Source: an uncultured Hyphomicrobiales bacterium
Lineage (GTDB): Bacteria > Pseudomonadota > Alphaproteobacteria > Rhizobiales > CAJQND01
Assembly (NCBI GenBank): GCA_905479595.1
Contig: CAJQND010000142.1
Coordinates: 1 to 8,309, forward strand
Direction: 5' to 3'
DNA length: 8,309 bases
Below, in pieces: positions 1-7,200 of the stretch; within the stretch, counting starts at the first letter, position 1, and every line of letters begins with the position of its first letter. The notes under the pieces are model-generated. The model saw nothing but the letters and a program-made list of their open reading frames with translations, ran no database searches and was not told the DNA's origin. Position numbers and translations under genes: made by a program.

Positions 1-2
1 GA

Positions 3-86
3 CTGCAAAGCCTGCCTGCTTCGTTGGAAAGTCTTGAAAACCGGGCGGTATCTTGCGTCTTTCCGCCTGGCTGGCAGGCTTTGCAG
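3..86. repeat. Perfect 14-bp inverted repeat with 56-nt spacer
   Basis: CTGCAAAGCCTGCC at 3-16 is the exact reverse complement of GGCAGGCTTTGCAG at 73-86. After one mismatch the stem continues by two pairs (18-19 with 70-71). Inside lie two competing shorter pairings: GGAAAG (26-31) with CTTTCC (59-64), and GGCGG (44-48) with CCGCC (63-67). As RNA or single-stranded DNA this would form one long hairpin. It lies 3' of ddaH, or 3' of an unseen gene left of the window. It could be a terminator-type structure, a REP/MITE-like palindromic element or the end of a small RNA. No U-tract is visible because the window ends, so the function is open. The inverted repeat itself is read directly from the sequence. 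Confidence 0.6.
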
Positions 87-111
87 CCAGCGCAGAATGA
101 AGACTATTAAT

Positions 112-131
112 GGGTCCTGACCCTAGCTGGG
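112..131. repeat. Overlapping short palindromes downstream of ddaH
   Basis: GGGTC (112-116), CT, GACCC (119-123) is a perfect 5-bp hairpin. Its right arm CCC (121-123) can instead pair with GGG (129-131) around TAGCT. The two folds exclude each other. The site is 7 bases beyond the ddaH stop codon, so it may help end that transcript, but no clear T-run follows on the minus strand. It could equally be part of a dispersed intergenic repeat. No gene is seen in 1-138. Confidence 0.35.
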
Positions 132-138
132 TATTTGG

Positions 139-936
139 TTAGCGAGGCGCAAACCTCAAGGACATGCAGGAAAGGCCGCCATCCAGTTTCGCCGCCTCAC
201 TGTTTGGCAAGGTTATGACCGTGTATCCCGCATCGCGAAGCAGCTTGGCAGTCCCGGGGAAGCCATCTGCAAGCAGCATGTGATCGTTGACCCGGATGGC
301 GTTGGCGGCTGCTTCCTCACCTTCGGGAATTTCAAGCACTCTGTACCCTTCAAAACACCCGCTGGCCGCAAGGCGTGAGGTGGCAAGAATGGTTTCGCCA
401 TCAAGCAATCCGCAATCAGTTTTGAAATGGAGGACGCCTTCAGGCGTTTGCAGCATGCGTGCCTTGTATCCCCATTGGGCGACGATTTTGGCAAGCTGAT
501 TGAAGCCTTCTTCATTGGTTCGCTCAGACAGACCTACGAGCACTTCGCGGTCACTCACCAGAATATCGCCGCCTTCGATAAAGCCGGGCGCGGCGATTTC
601 AGCGATATTGGCGTAAAAATCCTTAAGCGTCTCAGCCATCAAAACCGCTTCCCCGAGCCTTGAAGGTGCACCGGGGCGCATGACCACAGCGCCTTCCGGC
701 AGGCACAGGGCGGCGTCTTCGACAAACACCGAGTCCGGGAAACGGTCATCCGCATCGAGCACCGTGACGTACACGCCGGCGTCCTCAAGGGCTTGAAGGT
801 AAGTGGCATGATGGGCTGCGAAAGTTTCAAAATCAGGCGGCCCCACATCACCAGCGCGCAAGCCATCTACAACCCGCGGCGAGGGGCGGCGGGCAACAAT
901 GTGGGTGAAGCGGAAAGATTGATCTTGACGTGGCAT
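139..936 (-). CDS. ddaH: Dimethylargininase (DDAH)
   Basis: A 265-residue protein of the amidinotransferase/dimethylargininase superfamily (PF02274). The family hydrolyses N(omega)-methylated arginines (MMA, ADMA) to citrulline plus methylamine or dimethylamine, in the cytoplasm. Visible motifs in family order are FVEDAA (71-76), EGGDILV with Glu121, LHFKT with His170, and GGLSCMSLRF near the C-terminus with the nucleophile Cys257. The Glu-His-Cys spacing matches the Glu114/His162/Cys249 set I recall for the Pseudomonas aeruginosa enzyme with a 7-8 residue shift, so the active site looks intact. The reading frame stays open upstream to 1077, but MPRQDQ at 936 is chosen because AGGA precedes it at normal spacing and the extra 47 residues have no family character and would overlap the divergent permease gene. 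An arginine deiminase-like or other guanidino-hydrolase specificity is possible. DDAH is favoured by length. Confidence 0.88.
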   Translation of the reverse strand: MPRQDQSFRFTHIVARRPSPRVVDGLRAGDVGPPDFETFAAHHATYLQALEDAGVYVTVLDADDRFPDSVFVEDAALCLPEGAVVMRPGAPSRLGEAVLMAETLKDFYANIAEIAAPGFIEGGDILVSDREVLVGLSERTNEEGFNQLAKIVAQWGYKARMLQTPEGVLHFKTDCGLLDGETILATSRLAASGCFEGYRVLEIPEGEEAAANAIRVNDHMLLADGFPGTAKLLRDAGYTVITLPNSEAAKLDGGLSCMSLRFAPR

Positions 937-1025
937 TGAGAAATTCCTGAGTAACGATTTGATGCCGCAGACCATACAGTATTTTGCCGTTGGCGCATCT
1001 GGTAAATCCCTGATAGATCGGCGTG
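937..1025. promoter_or_regulatory. Divergent promoter region ddaH / permease
   Basis: The 89 bases between the two divergent starts must hold both promoters. For ddaH the only clear signal is the SD-like AGGA on the minus strand about 8 bases before its ATG. For the permease, TTGGCG (990-995) lies 17 bases before ATAGAT (1013-1018), a weak sigma70-like pair. If used, it would start transcription almost at the ATG (1026) and give a leaderless mRNA, which agrees with the lack of an SD sequence there. ATACAGTAT at 975-983 is a small palindrome (4-bp arms) midway and could be an operator. All promoter assignments here are weak inference. Confidence 0.3.
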
Positions 1026-1880
1026 ATGAGTAATCAGGTTCGGGCAACATTGTGGATGGGTGGGTGGCTGGTAGCACTATTGTGCATGGCCATTACCGGG
1101 CGCGAGCTTATCTCGGCCAATATGTCGGTTTTTCAGATTATGTTGATCCGGGCTGGCATTGGTCTGCTGGTCACTTTGCCAATTGTATTGGCACGGGGCG
1201 GGACACCAGCCCACACCAACCGGATGTCACTGCATATTGTTAGAAATTTTATTCACTTCACCGCACAGTATTCCTGGTTTCTCGCTATTTCGCTAATTCC
1301 ATTGGCGCAAGTTGTAACCATTGAATTCACCATGCCTATCTGGACGGCGATTTTTGCTGCCTTGTTCCTGGGCGAGCGGATCACCACCAATCGTTTCCTT
1401 GCCATTACACTCGGCTTTATCGGCGTGCTGGTGATTTTAAGGCCCGGCGCCGTGGATGTGCATTGGGCAGTGTTTATTGTGCTTTATGCGGCGGCGGGAT
1501 TTGGCGCGTCCGTGACCATGACAAAGGAACTTTCACGCACAGACAGCGCCCTGACGGTCGTGTTTTACATGTTCGCGGTGCAGTTTGTTATCGCCATTGG
1601 ACCGGCACTTTATTATTGGGTTTCCATCACCGCTGAAATGTGGCCCTGGGTCATTTTGCTGGGAGCAGCCGGAGGGGTTTCCCACTTCTTTTTGACCAAG
1701 GCGATGCATCTCGCCGATGCGTCCTTTGTAGTAACGCTGGACTTTTTGCGTGTGCCCGCAACCGCCGTGCTGGCCTGGCTGCTCTATAGCGAGCCGTTGG
1801 AAGTATGGCTGTTTGCAGGTGCAATACTCATTTTGGCAGGAAACCTGCTAAACCTGCGAAAACCGTCGAAATCAAGATAA
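1026..1880 (+). CDS. EamA/DMT-superfamily permease
   Basis: A 284-residue inner-membrane protein with ten predicted hydrophobic segments, roughly 8-25, 36-56, 68-90, 93-115, 122-139, 146-162, 176-198, 205-225, 234-254 and 259-277. It shows the two-fold EamA repeat (PF00892). The hallmark of the first half is the stretch around IPLAQVVTIEF...LFLGERI (91-119). Its counterpart in the second half is LADASFVVTLDFLRVP...LLYSEPL (229-258). A basic tail (NLRKPSKSR) suggests a cytoplasmic C-terminus. The family exports or imports small metabolites such as amino acids, nucleotide-sugar-like compounds or S-adenosylmethionine, and the substrate cannot be read from this sequence. GTG at 1023 directly precedes the ATG at 1026. 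Neither has a convincing SD. Divergence from ddaH hints at, but does not prove, a link to arginine-derived compounds. Confidence 0.85.
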   Translation: MSNQVRATLWMGGWLVALLCMAITGRELISANMSVFQIMLIRAGIGLLVTLPIVLARGGTPAHTNRMSLHIVRNFIHFTAQYSWFLAISLIPLAQVVTIEFTMPIWTAIFAALFLGERITTNRFLAITLGFIGVLVILRPGAVDVHWAVFIVLYAAAGFGASVTMTKELSRTDSALTVVFYMFAVQFVIAIGPALYYWVSITAEMWPWVILLGAAGGVSHFFLTKAMHLADASFVVTLDFLRVPATAVLAWLLYSEPLEVWLFAGAILILAGNLLNLRKPSKSR

Positions 1881-1979
1881 GTTGAGTGCCCTCACGTTAC
1901 CTCCGACTTGTCATTGCTAAACCCGTACCCGTATACTCCCTCGAGTGCCGCAAATGCGGACAGTTTGGAGCGTATGGAT

Positions 1980-2237
1980 ATGGTAAGCCCTGAAACACTT
2001 GTCGAAAAAGTCGCGCGGGCGCTGGCCAAAACCCACGGAAAGAATGCCGATTGGCGGCGTTATGAAGATGAGGCGTGTGTTGCAATCGCGGCCATGCGGG
2101 TGCCAACCCAAAACATGCTGGAAGCCGCCGGAGATGGAATGATCGATTACTCCGATATCAACCACGATTGGAGTGTCATGGTAGAAGCTGCCCTCGGACA
2201 ACTTGGGCAAAGCGAAAACCGCACCCCAGAAAACTGA
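1980..2237 (+). CDS. Small hypothetical protein (85 aa)
   Basis: An acidic 85-residue soluble protein without signal peptide or membrane segment. It has the pattern LVEKVARALAK (7-17), WRRYEDEA (25-32), CVAIAAMRVPTQNMLEAAGD (33-52) and a C-terminal VMVEAAL (66-72). This resembles short conserved hypothetical proteins I know from alphaproteobacterial genomes and prophages (VARA...AR.AI.AMR.PT..M..AG...AMI.AAL). I know no function for them. The start is chosen because GGAG (1967-1970) lies 9 bases before this ATG. The ATG at 1974 has only 3 bases of spacing, and the TTG at 1908 has no SD. The last codons lie inside the palindrome that probably terminates the gene. It begins about 100 bases after the permease stop and could be co-transcribed with it. 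Confidence 0.6.
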   Translation: MVSPETLVEKVARALAKTHGKNADWRRYEDEACVAIAAMRVPTQNMLEAAGDGMIDYSDINHDWSVMVEAALGQLGQSENRTPEN

Positions 2238-2248
2238 GGCGCGGTTTT
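2215..2248. terminator. Bidirectional terminator between convergent genes
   Basis: AAAACCGC (2215-2222) pairs perfectly with GCGGTTTT (2241-2248). Inside, CC/GG (2224-2225 with 2238-2239) and CAG/CTG (2227-2229 with 2234-2236) continue the stem with two single mismatches, closing on an AAAA loop. The A-run on one arm and T-run on the other give a U-tract for each direction. On the plus strand the T-run is followed by AATTATT, and on the minus strand by CGCTTT. The structure overlaps the last codons and stop (2235-2237) of the small plus-strand gene and ends two bases before the aroG stop codon. Confidence 0.7.
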
Positions 2249-2250
2249 AA

Positions 2251-3639
2251 TTATTCCGCAGCGTCTACCGAGAAGTCGCCGTCATCTGCGGTTTTTTGCT
2301 TTTTCAATTCTTCCGCCACCAGGAACGCCAGTTCTAGCGACTGGGTGGCATTGAGACGCGGGTCACAATGGGTGTGATAGCGGTCCGATAAATCATCTTC
2401 AGATACATCGCGTGCACCACCAGTGCATTCGGTCACGTTCTTACCGGTCATTTCCACATGAATGCCGCCCGGGTGGGTGCCTTCGGCCTGGTGCACTGCC
2501 ATGAACGAGCGCACTTCGCCCAGTACCCGGTCAAAGGGCCGCGTTTTGTAACCGGTGGATGCCTTGATCGTGTTGCCATGCATCGGATCACAGGACCACA
2601 CAACCTTTTTGCCTTCGCGTTCAATCGCGCGAATAAGCGGTGGCAGATACTTCTCGACATTATCAACACCGAAACGCGCGATCAGCGTTAGACGGCCGGC
2701 TTCATTTTCCGGGTTTAGAATATCGCAAAGCTGCAACAATTCTTCAGGGTCCATGCTGGGCCCGCATTTCATGCCGATCGGGTTTTGAATGCCACGGAAA
2801 AATTCAACATGCGCGCCGTCCGGTTGGCGGGTCCGATCGCCGATCCACAACATGTGGCCAGATGTGTCGTACCAGTCGCCTGAAGTTGAATCCACGCGGG
2901 TCAACGCCTGCTCATAGCCAAGCAGAAGGGCCTCGTGAGACGTGAAGAATTCTGTCTGGCGAAGCTGAGGAACCGTATCGGCATTGATGCCGCAGGCCTT
3001 CATGAAGTTAAGCGTCTTGGATATCTGATCCGCCAGGGCTTCATACTGGGCATTATCGGGGCTGTCGCGCAGGAACCCAAGGGTCCAGCGGTGCACGTGC
3101 TCCAGATTGGCATATCCACCCTGGGCAAATGCGCGGATCAGGTTAAGGGTCGCGGCAGACTGGCGAAATGCCTGCAGCTGGCGCTCTGGATCAGGGGTCC
3201 GGGACGCTTCTTCAAACTCGATTCCATTGATGATGTCACCGCGATAGCTTGGGAGATCAACGCCGTCTTTTGTTTCAAAGTCTGACGAGCGCGGTTTGGC
3301 GAACTGGCCGGCAATGCGCCCGACTTTGACCACAGGCGTGCCTGCCGCATATGTTAGGACTACAGACATTTGCAGGAACACCCGGAACATGTCGCGAATG
3401 TTGTCGGCTGAATGCTCAACAAAGCTTTCCGCGCAGTCTCCGCCCTGAAGCAGGAACCCTTTTCCTTCGCAAACTTTTGCAAGCTTGCGTTTCAGCTTCC
3501 GCGCTTCACCTGCAAATACAAGTGGTGGAAAGGTAGAAAGCTCTGCCTCTACGGCATCAAGTTTTTCGGCATCTTCATAAGTCGGCATCTGGATCACGGA
3601 CTTGCCGCGCCAGCTCTCGGGCGTCCAGTTCTGCGCCAT
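2251..3639 (-). CDS. aroG: Class II 3-deoxy-7-phosphoheptulonate synthase
   Basis: A 462-residue DAHP synthase of the class II family (PF01474). It condenses phosphoenolpyruvate with erythrose 4-phosphate as the first step of the shikimate pathway to aromatic amino acids, in the cytoplasm. Full family motifs are present: WTPESWRG at the N-terminus, GGDCAESF (67-73), KVGRIAGQFAKPRS (105-118), SHEALLLGYE (234-243), IGDRTRQ (266-272), GMKCGPS (289-295), SCDPMHGN (349-356), GGIHVEMTG (391-399) and HTHCDPRLN (422-430). The metal ligands known from the Mycobacterium tuberculosis enzyme (Cys87, His369, Glu411, Asp441) map to Cys69, His354, Glu396 and Asp426. The protein is therefore probably active and of normal bacterial length. 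AAGGA lies 6 bases before the ATG at 3639. A TATACT box on the minus strand (3698-3703) could be its -10, but no good -35 accompanies it. It converges on the small gene at 1980-2237. Confidence 0.96.
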   Translation of the reverse strand: MAQNWTPESWRGKSVIQMPTYEDAEKLDAVEAELSTFPPLVFAGEARKLKRKLAKVCEGKGFLLQGGDCAESFVEHSADNIRDMFRVFLQMSVVLTYAAGTPVVKVGRIAGQFAKPRSSDFETKDGVDLPSYRGDIINGIEFEEASRTPDPERQLQAFRQSAATLNLIRAFAQGGYANLEHVHRWTLGFLRDSPDNAQYEALADQISKTLNFMKACGINADTVPQLRQTEFFTSHEALLLGYEQALTRVDSTSGDWYDTSGHMLWIGDRTRQPDGAHVEFFRGIQNPIGMKCGPSMDPEELLQLCDILNPENEAGRLTLIARFGVDNVEKYLPPLIRAIEREGKKVVWSCDPMHGNTIKASTGYKTRPFDRVLGEVRSFMAVHQAEGTHPGGIHVEMTGKNVTECTGGARDVSEDDLSDRYHTHCDPRLNATQSLELAFLVAEELKKQKTADDGDFSVDAAE

Positions 3640-3749
3640 AACTCATCCTTTCACACAAAATATTTCCCATACGCCTCAAAGCGCATAGAATTTGTTGAGT
3701 ATATAGCGCGATCTTTTCAGTATGGCCAGTTATTGGCATTAGATTGTCT

Positions 3750-3805
3750 TGATCCCGGTAAATGGGCAAACCGGATGCCGGAACTTTCAAATCTTGTCGG
3801 GATCA
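3750..3805. repeat. 8-bp inverted repeat TGATCCCG / CGGGATCA
   Basis: TGATCCCG (3750-3757) and CGGGATCA (3798-3805) are exact reverse complements separated by 40 bases. With a 2-base bulge the outer stem can be extended (CTT 3748-3750 with AAG 3807-3809). The loop contains a second small palindrome, CCGG ATG CCGG (3771-3781). The element lies between the divergent starts of aroG and the adhesin gene, about 50 bases before the adhesin -35. It may be a split operator or simply a fold. The function is unknown. Confidence 0.35.
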
Positions 3806-3852
3806 CAAGGTGATGGAAACATGCTGGTGAAATTATGAAAATAACGGAATTG

Positions 3853-3882
3853 TTGACGCCCCCTCCTTTTTTAATCTATAGA
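3853..3882 (+). promoter_or_regulatory. Probable sigma70 promoter of the adhesin gene
   Basis: TTGACG (3853-3858) is followed after 18 bases by TATAGA (3877-3882). Each hexamer matches the sigma70 consensus at four or five of six positions. A start near 3889 would give a leader of about 350 nt before the adhesin ATG. The -10 lies inside the exact 12-bp palindrome AATCTATAGATT (3873-3884), as expected for a repressor site. A C/T-rich tract (3859-3872) fills the spacer. Confidence 0.5.
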
Positions 3883-3884
3883 TT
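3873..3884. promoter_or_regulatory. 12-bp palindromic operator candidate over the -10
   Basis: AATCTATAGATT is its own reverse complement over all 12 bases and covers the proposed -10 hexamer. A dimeric regulator bound here would block polymerase. The palindrome is seen directly. The regulator and its role are inferred. Confidence 0.4.
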
Positions 3885-3888
3885 GAGG

Positions 3889-4241
3889 GTCTGAGAACGC
3901 ATAGTGCTACCAAATAGCCATCACTATGAAGATGCCCGGAACGGGCGCAGACAATTTGGCACCTAACTAGATTTTGAAGCGCTTGCTTCGTGCCGGATTG
4001 TAATGATTAGACTTTTTTCCAGATATTTCAGTAAGTTACCTGGTGTCATTTTCGACGCTTCATTACGCTATGCGAGTTCTCGACCGTTCTACAACGCCTT
4101 GGGTATGGGCAACGGGAGATTAAATTCCGGGCTATACCCACAAAATTCAAGAATCAACTTTCAGCCTATTTTCAACACAGGGTTTTCCTGTGGCGCGCGG
4201 CTTTTTCCTAAATATTTCAATTATGCATTTGGAGTTCGAAA
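3889..4241 (+). ncRNA. Long structured 5' leader of the adhesin mRNA
   Basis: Successive hairpins can be read in this stretch. CATAGTG (3900-3906) pairs with CACTATG (3922-3928), with an inner CTA/TAG. GCCCG (3934-3938) pairs with CGGGC (3942-3946) around GAA. GGCAC (3958-3962) plus GAAGC (3976-3980) pair with the continuous GCTTCGTGCC (3985-3994). TGGGTAT (4100-4106) pairs with ATACCCA (4134-4140), with an inner CGGGA/TTCCG stem. CACAGG (4176-4181) pairs with CCTGTG (4187-4192). T-runs follow the third (4013-4018) and the last (4203-4207), though neither is tight enough for a classic terminator. GGAG at 4231-4234 is 7 bases from the adhesin ATG. It matches no riboswitch class I can recognise. 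It may be a regulatory leader or include a separate small RNA. Confidence 0.4.
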
Positions 4242-7200
4242 ATGTTCAAACGGTGCCTCAATTCATTTAGTTCTTTAACCACGGTTACAGCCGTTCTGGT
4301 TTTTGCGGCCAATCCGGTTCTCGCAACTCCGGCAGCAGCGCCAGCGCCGGTAACGCCCTCGACCAATCAGGTGGCGAGTGGGGCGACATGCGCGGACCAA
4401 TATAATAACTCAATTATTGCGTTCGACGCGGTGGAAGATTCCAAATCGCAATCGGCCCATGATGCCGCGGTTGCTGCCACCGTGGCTGAAGGTGTTGCCG
4501 TTGCTGCTGAAGCTACCGGTCTGGTTGCTGAAGAAATTGCAGCCACCGCAAGTGCTGTGGCGTTCGGCGCCATGTCAGCGGGACTTGCTGTGACAGTTGC
4601 TTATGGGGTAGCTCCGGCCCCCACCGCAGGGGGAATTCCTGGAAGTGTGGCCGCGGCAACAGCAGCAGGTGTTCTTGCCGGCAGTTCTACAATTGAAGCA
4701 GTTGCCCTTGCAGCTGCGATAGTTGGACAAGCGTCTTCAGCCACCGCGTTAGGGCTTGAAATTGGCGGACTTGTCTTTGATGCCGAGGCGGATGCGGCAG
4801 GTGATAGCGCCCTGGCATTGCGTCATGCCGCGATGAGTTTGTCAGAATGCGAAACAGACTTTATTGGCACTGTGAGCATTTCAAATAATGCCGGTTTGGA
4901 TGTAAGCGGTACCGCGCGCTTTCAAGATGGCCTTGGTGTAGATGGTACGCTCCATGCGGCCGATGATTTGGTGGTCCATGGCACGGCGACCGTGGATGGT
5001 CTTACGACCCTTGATGGTGGAGCCAGCATTAAAGGTGGAACCAGCATTGCGGATGGAGCCACCATCACCGGTGGAGCCAGCATTGCGGATGGAGCAACCA
5101 TTACAGGTGGGGCCAGCATTGCGGACGGAGCCACCATTACAGGTGGAACCAGCATTGCGGATGGAGCAATCATTACAGGTGGAGCCAACATTGCGGATGG
5201 AGCAACCATTACAGGTGGGGCCAGCGTTTCGGGTGGCATCGACAATAACAATGGTGGCATTACCAATGCCGGATTGATATCCGGTGTCTCGGGTTTGCAA
5301 GTCAATGGCGACATTACAGCAACCGGAACTGTGACGGCCAACAAAGGTATTTTTGGTGCAGGCGGCATTGTCAACGCAGGCACCTCAGATCTTCAAGGTG
5401 CCATTTTCAATTCCACGGGCAATGTAACCATCGATGACACATTGGATGTTACGGGTGATGTCAATGTTGATGGTAATCTGAGCGTTATCGGCACCAGTGC
5501 GGGCATTACTGCTGGTGGCGGGTCGATTACAGGCCTGGGCAATGGCGAGCCGCTAGCCAGTACAGGCCATGTCAACGCAATCGCTATTGGCAATAGTTCC
5601 AATGCTACGTCCAACGGTTCGTTGGCGCTTGGTACCGGCGCGCAATCCACGTCCAACCACGCTGTTGCCATCGGTACGAGTGCTGCCGCCAGTAACAAAT
5701 TTGCGGTAGCCATTGGGGCGAATTCGGTAGCATCAGGGCTAAACAGTATCGCGACGGGCTATCAAGCGCAGGCCACCAAAACCAATGCCATTGCCGTTGG
5801 ATACAAAGCAGAAGCAACCGGTGCCAACGCGATTGCCAATGGTAATCAGGCCAAGGCGCAGGGCAATAATGCCATCGCCGTGGGTAGCAAGGCTCTTGCG
5901 AGCAAAAACAACGCCATCGCCACCGGCAGTGGCGCGCAAGCCACTGGCGCAAATTCCATTGCCGCTGGCACGAATGCAAAAGCAACCATGGACTATGCTA
6001 TTGCGCAGGGCGAACAGGCGCTGGCCTCAGGACAAGGCGCTATAGCGACGGGCCGGTTGGCAAAAGCAACTAACACCTATGCAATTGCCCAAGGGTGGAA
6101 TTCTGAAGCCTCGGGTATTGATTCCATTGTGATGGGCAGAGGCACATTGGCGAATGCTACGAATGCCATGGCTTTTGGCAATAATGCCGAAGCTACGGGC
6201 GAGAATTCGCTCGCTCAGGGTCTTTTGGCAAAGGCCAGTGCGATCAACGCCATTGCTTCGGGCAACGGTGCAAATGCAGATTCGGCGAACGCGATTGCCA
6301 TTGGCGCGACAGCGCAGGCACTTGCAGAAAACGCCGGTTCCTTTGGATCGAACGCAATTGCATCAGGGGTTGGCTCCCTGGCCTTTGGCACAAATGCACT
6401 GGCCGATTCCGCTAACGCAATTGCCAGCGGAACTGGTGCCCAAGCCACTGCCGAAAATGCGATTGCGACCGGCAACAAAGCGCAAGCCTCCGGCGTTGAT
6501 TCCCAAGCTTCAGGAAATGGCGCGCAAGCTAATTCGCTGAATTCAATTGCCACGGGCACGAATGCGCGCGCGCTGGCTGACCACACGATAGCGACAGGGG
6601 TAAACGCCAAGGCGAGTAGCCAGTTTGCGATTGCCCAAGGTGCCAATGCACTGGCCAGTGCCGAATTCGCGATTGCAACTGGCGCCAGTGCGATCGCCTC
6701 TGCCCATCATTCGGTCGCACTTGGCACGCTGGCGGAGGCATCTGGCGTGCATGCAATTGCGATTGGGAAAGATTCCAAAGCATCCCAAGTCAATGCGATT
6801 GCCAACGGTGCTGGTGCAGAGGCTTCCGGCGAGCAATCCATTGCTACGGGCAAAGACGCCACGGCGTCTGGTTTTGGTTCCATTGCCAGCGGGTTTATGT
6901 CCAATTCCACAGCAGAACACGCGACGGCCATCGGCACAAAAGCTGATGCCAGTGCATTTGGTGCTACTGCGTTAGGCCGCGAAGCTGCTGCATCAGGTGA
7001 TCATTCTCAAGCGTCAGGTACTCGCGCAATGGCCACGCAAATGGCAGCGATTGCGCAAGGATTTGAAGCCCAGGCGACGGCACTAAATGCTATTGCCCAA
7101 GGTATGCAAGCCAATGCATCCGGCGACAACTCGATGGCCATGGGAAGCGGTGCATTCGCCACCCAGTTAGCGGCAATTGCGCAAGGTATGCAGGCGCAGG

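Larger units (their letters stand above)
3640..4241. other. 602-bp intergenic region between aroG and adhesin gene
   Basis: No convincing gene was found here on either strand. An open frame of 91 codons from the ATG at 4003 overlaps the adhesin start, lacks an SD and resembles nothing I know. The stretch holds the aroG leader (3640 to about 3700), an 8-bp inverted repeat at 3750-3805, the probable adhesin promoter at 3853-3882 with an overlapping palindrome, and a hairpin-rich leader from about 3889 to the adhesin SD (GGAG, 4231-4234). Its AT-richer composition (3820-3900 and 4000-4240) fits regulatory rather than coding DNA. Confidence 0.6.

Noticed and set aside
1..86. Resemblance of TGCAAAGCC at 5-13 to the GCAAAGCC of the c-di-GMP-I (GEMM) riboswitch
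   Set aside because: The other conserved elements (GCAAACC upstream, GGTAGC and the tetraloop-receptor arrangement) are missing, and the stretch is better explained as one arm of the perfect inverted repeat.
937..1077. Extended start of the dimethylargininase at 1077
   Set aside because: The extra 47 residues are not family-like and would overlap the permease gene. AGGA precedes the ATG at 936 at normal spacing.
3698..3703. Minus-strand TATACT as a defined aroG promoter
   Set aside because: No acceptable -35 hexamer is found 16-18 bases upstream, so it is mentioned only as a possibility in the aroG entry.
3575..3790. 71-codon minus-strand frame across the aroG start
   Set aside because: It overlaps the well supported aroG N-terminus in another frame, and no SD or family resemblance is seen.
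4003..4278. 91-codon open frame on the plus strand ahead of and overlapping the adhesin start
   Set aside because: It has no SD, overlaps the adhesin by 37 bases, has aromatic/basic composition resembling no family I know, and lies over the hairpin-rich leader. It remains possible only as a leader peptide.
4922..5383. Long open frames on the minus strand inside the adhesin gene
   Set aside because: They mirror the repeats of the adhesin (Pro/Ala- or Cys/Asn-rich periodic translations) and arise from repetitive codons, not from independent genes.
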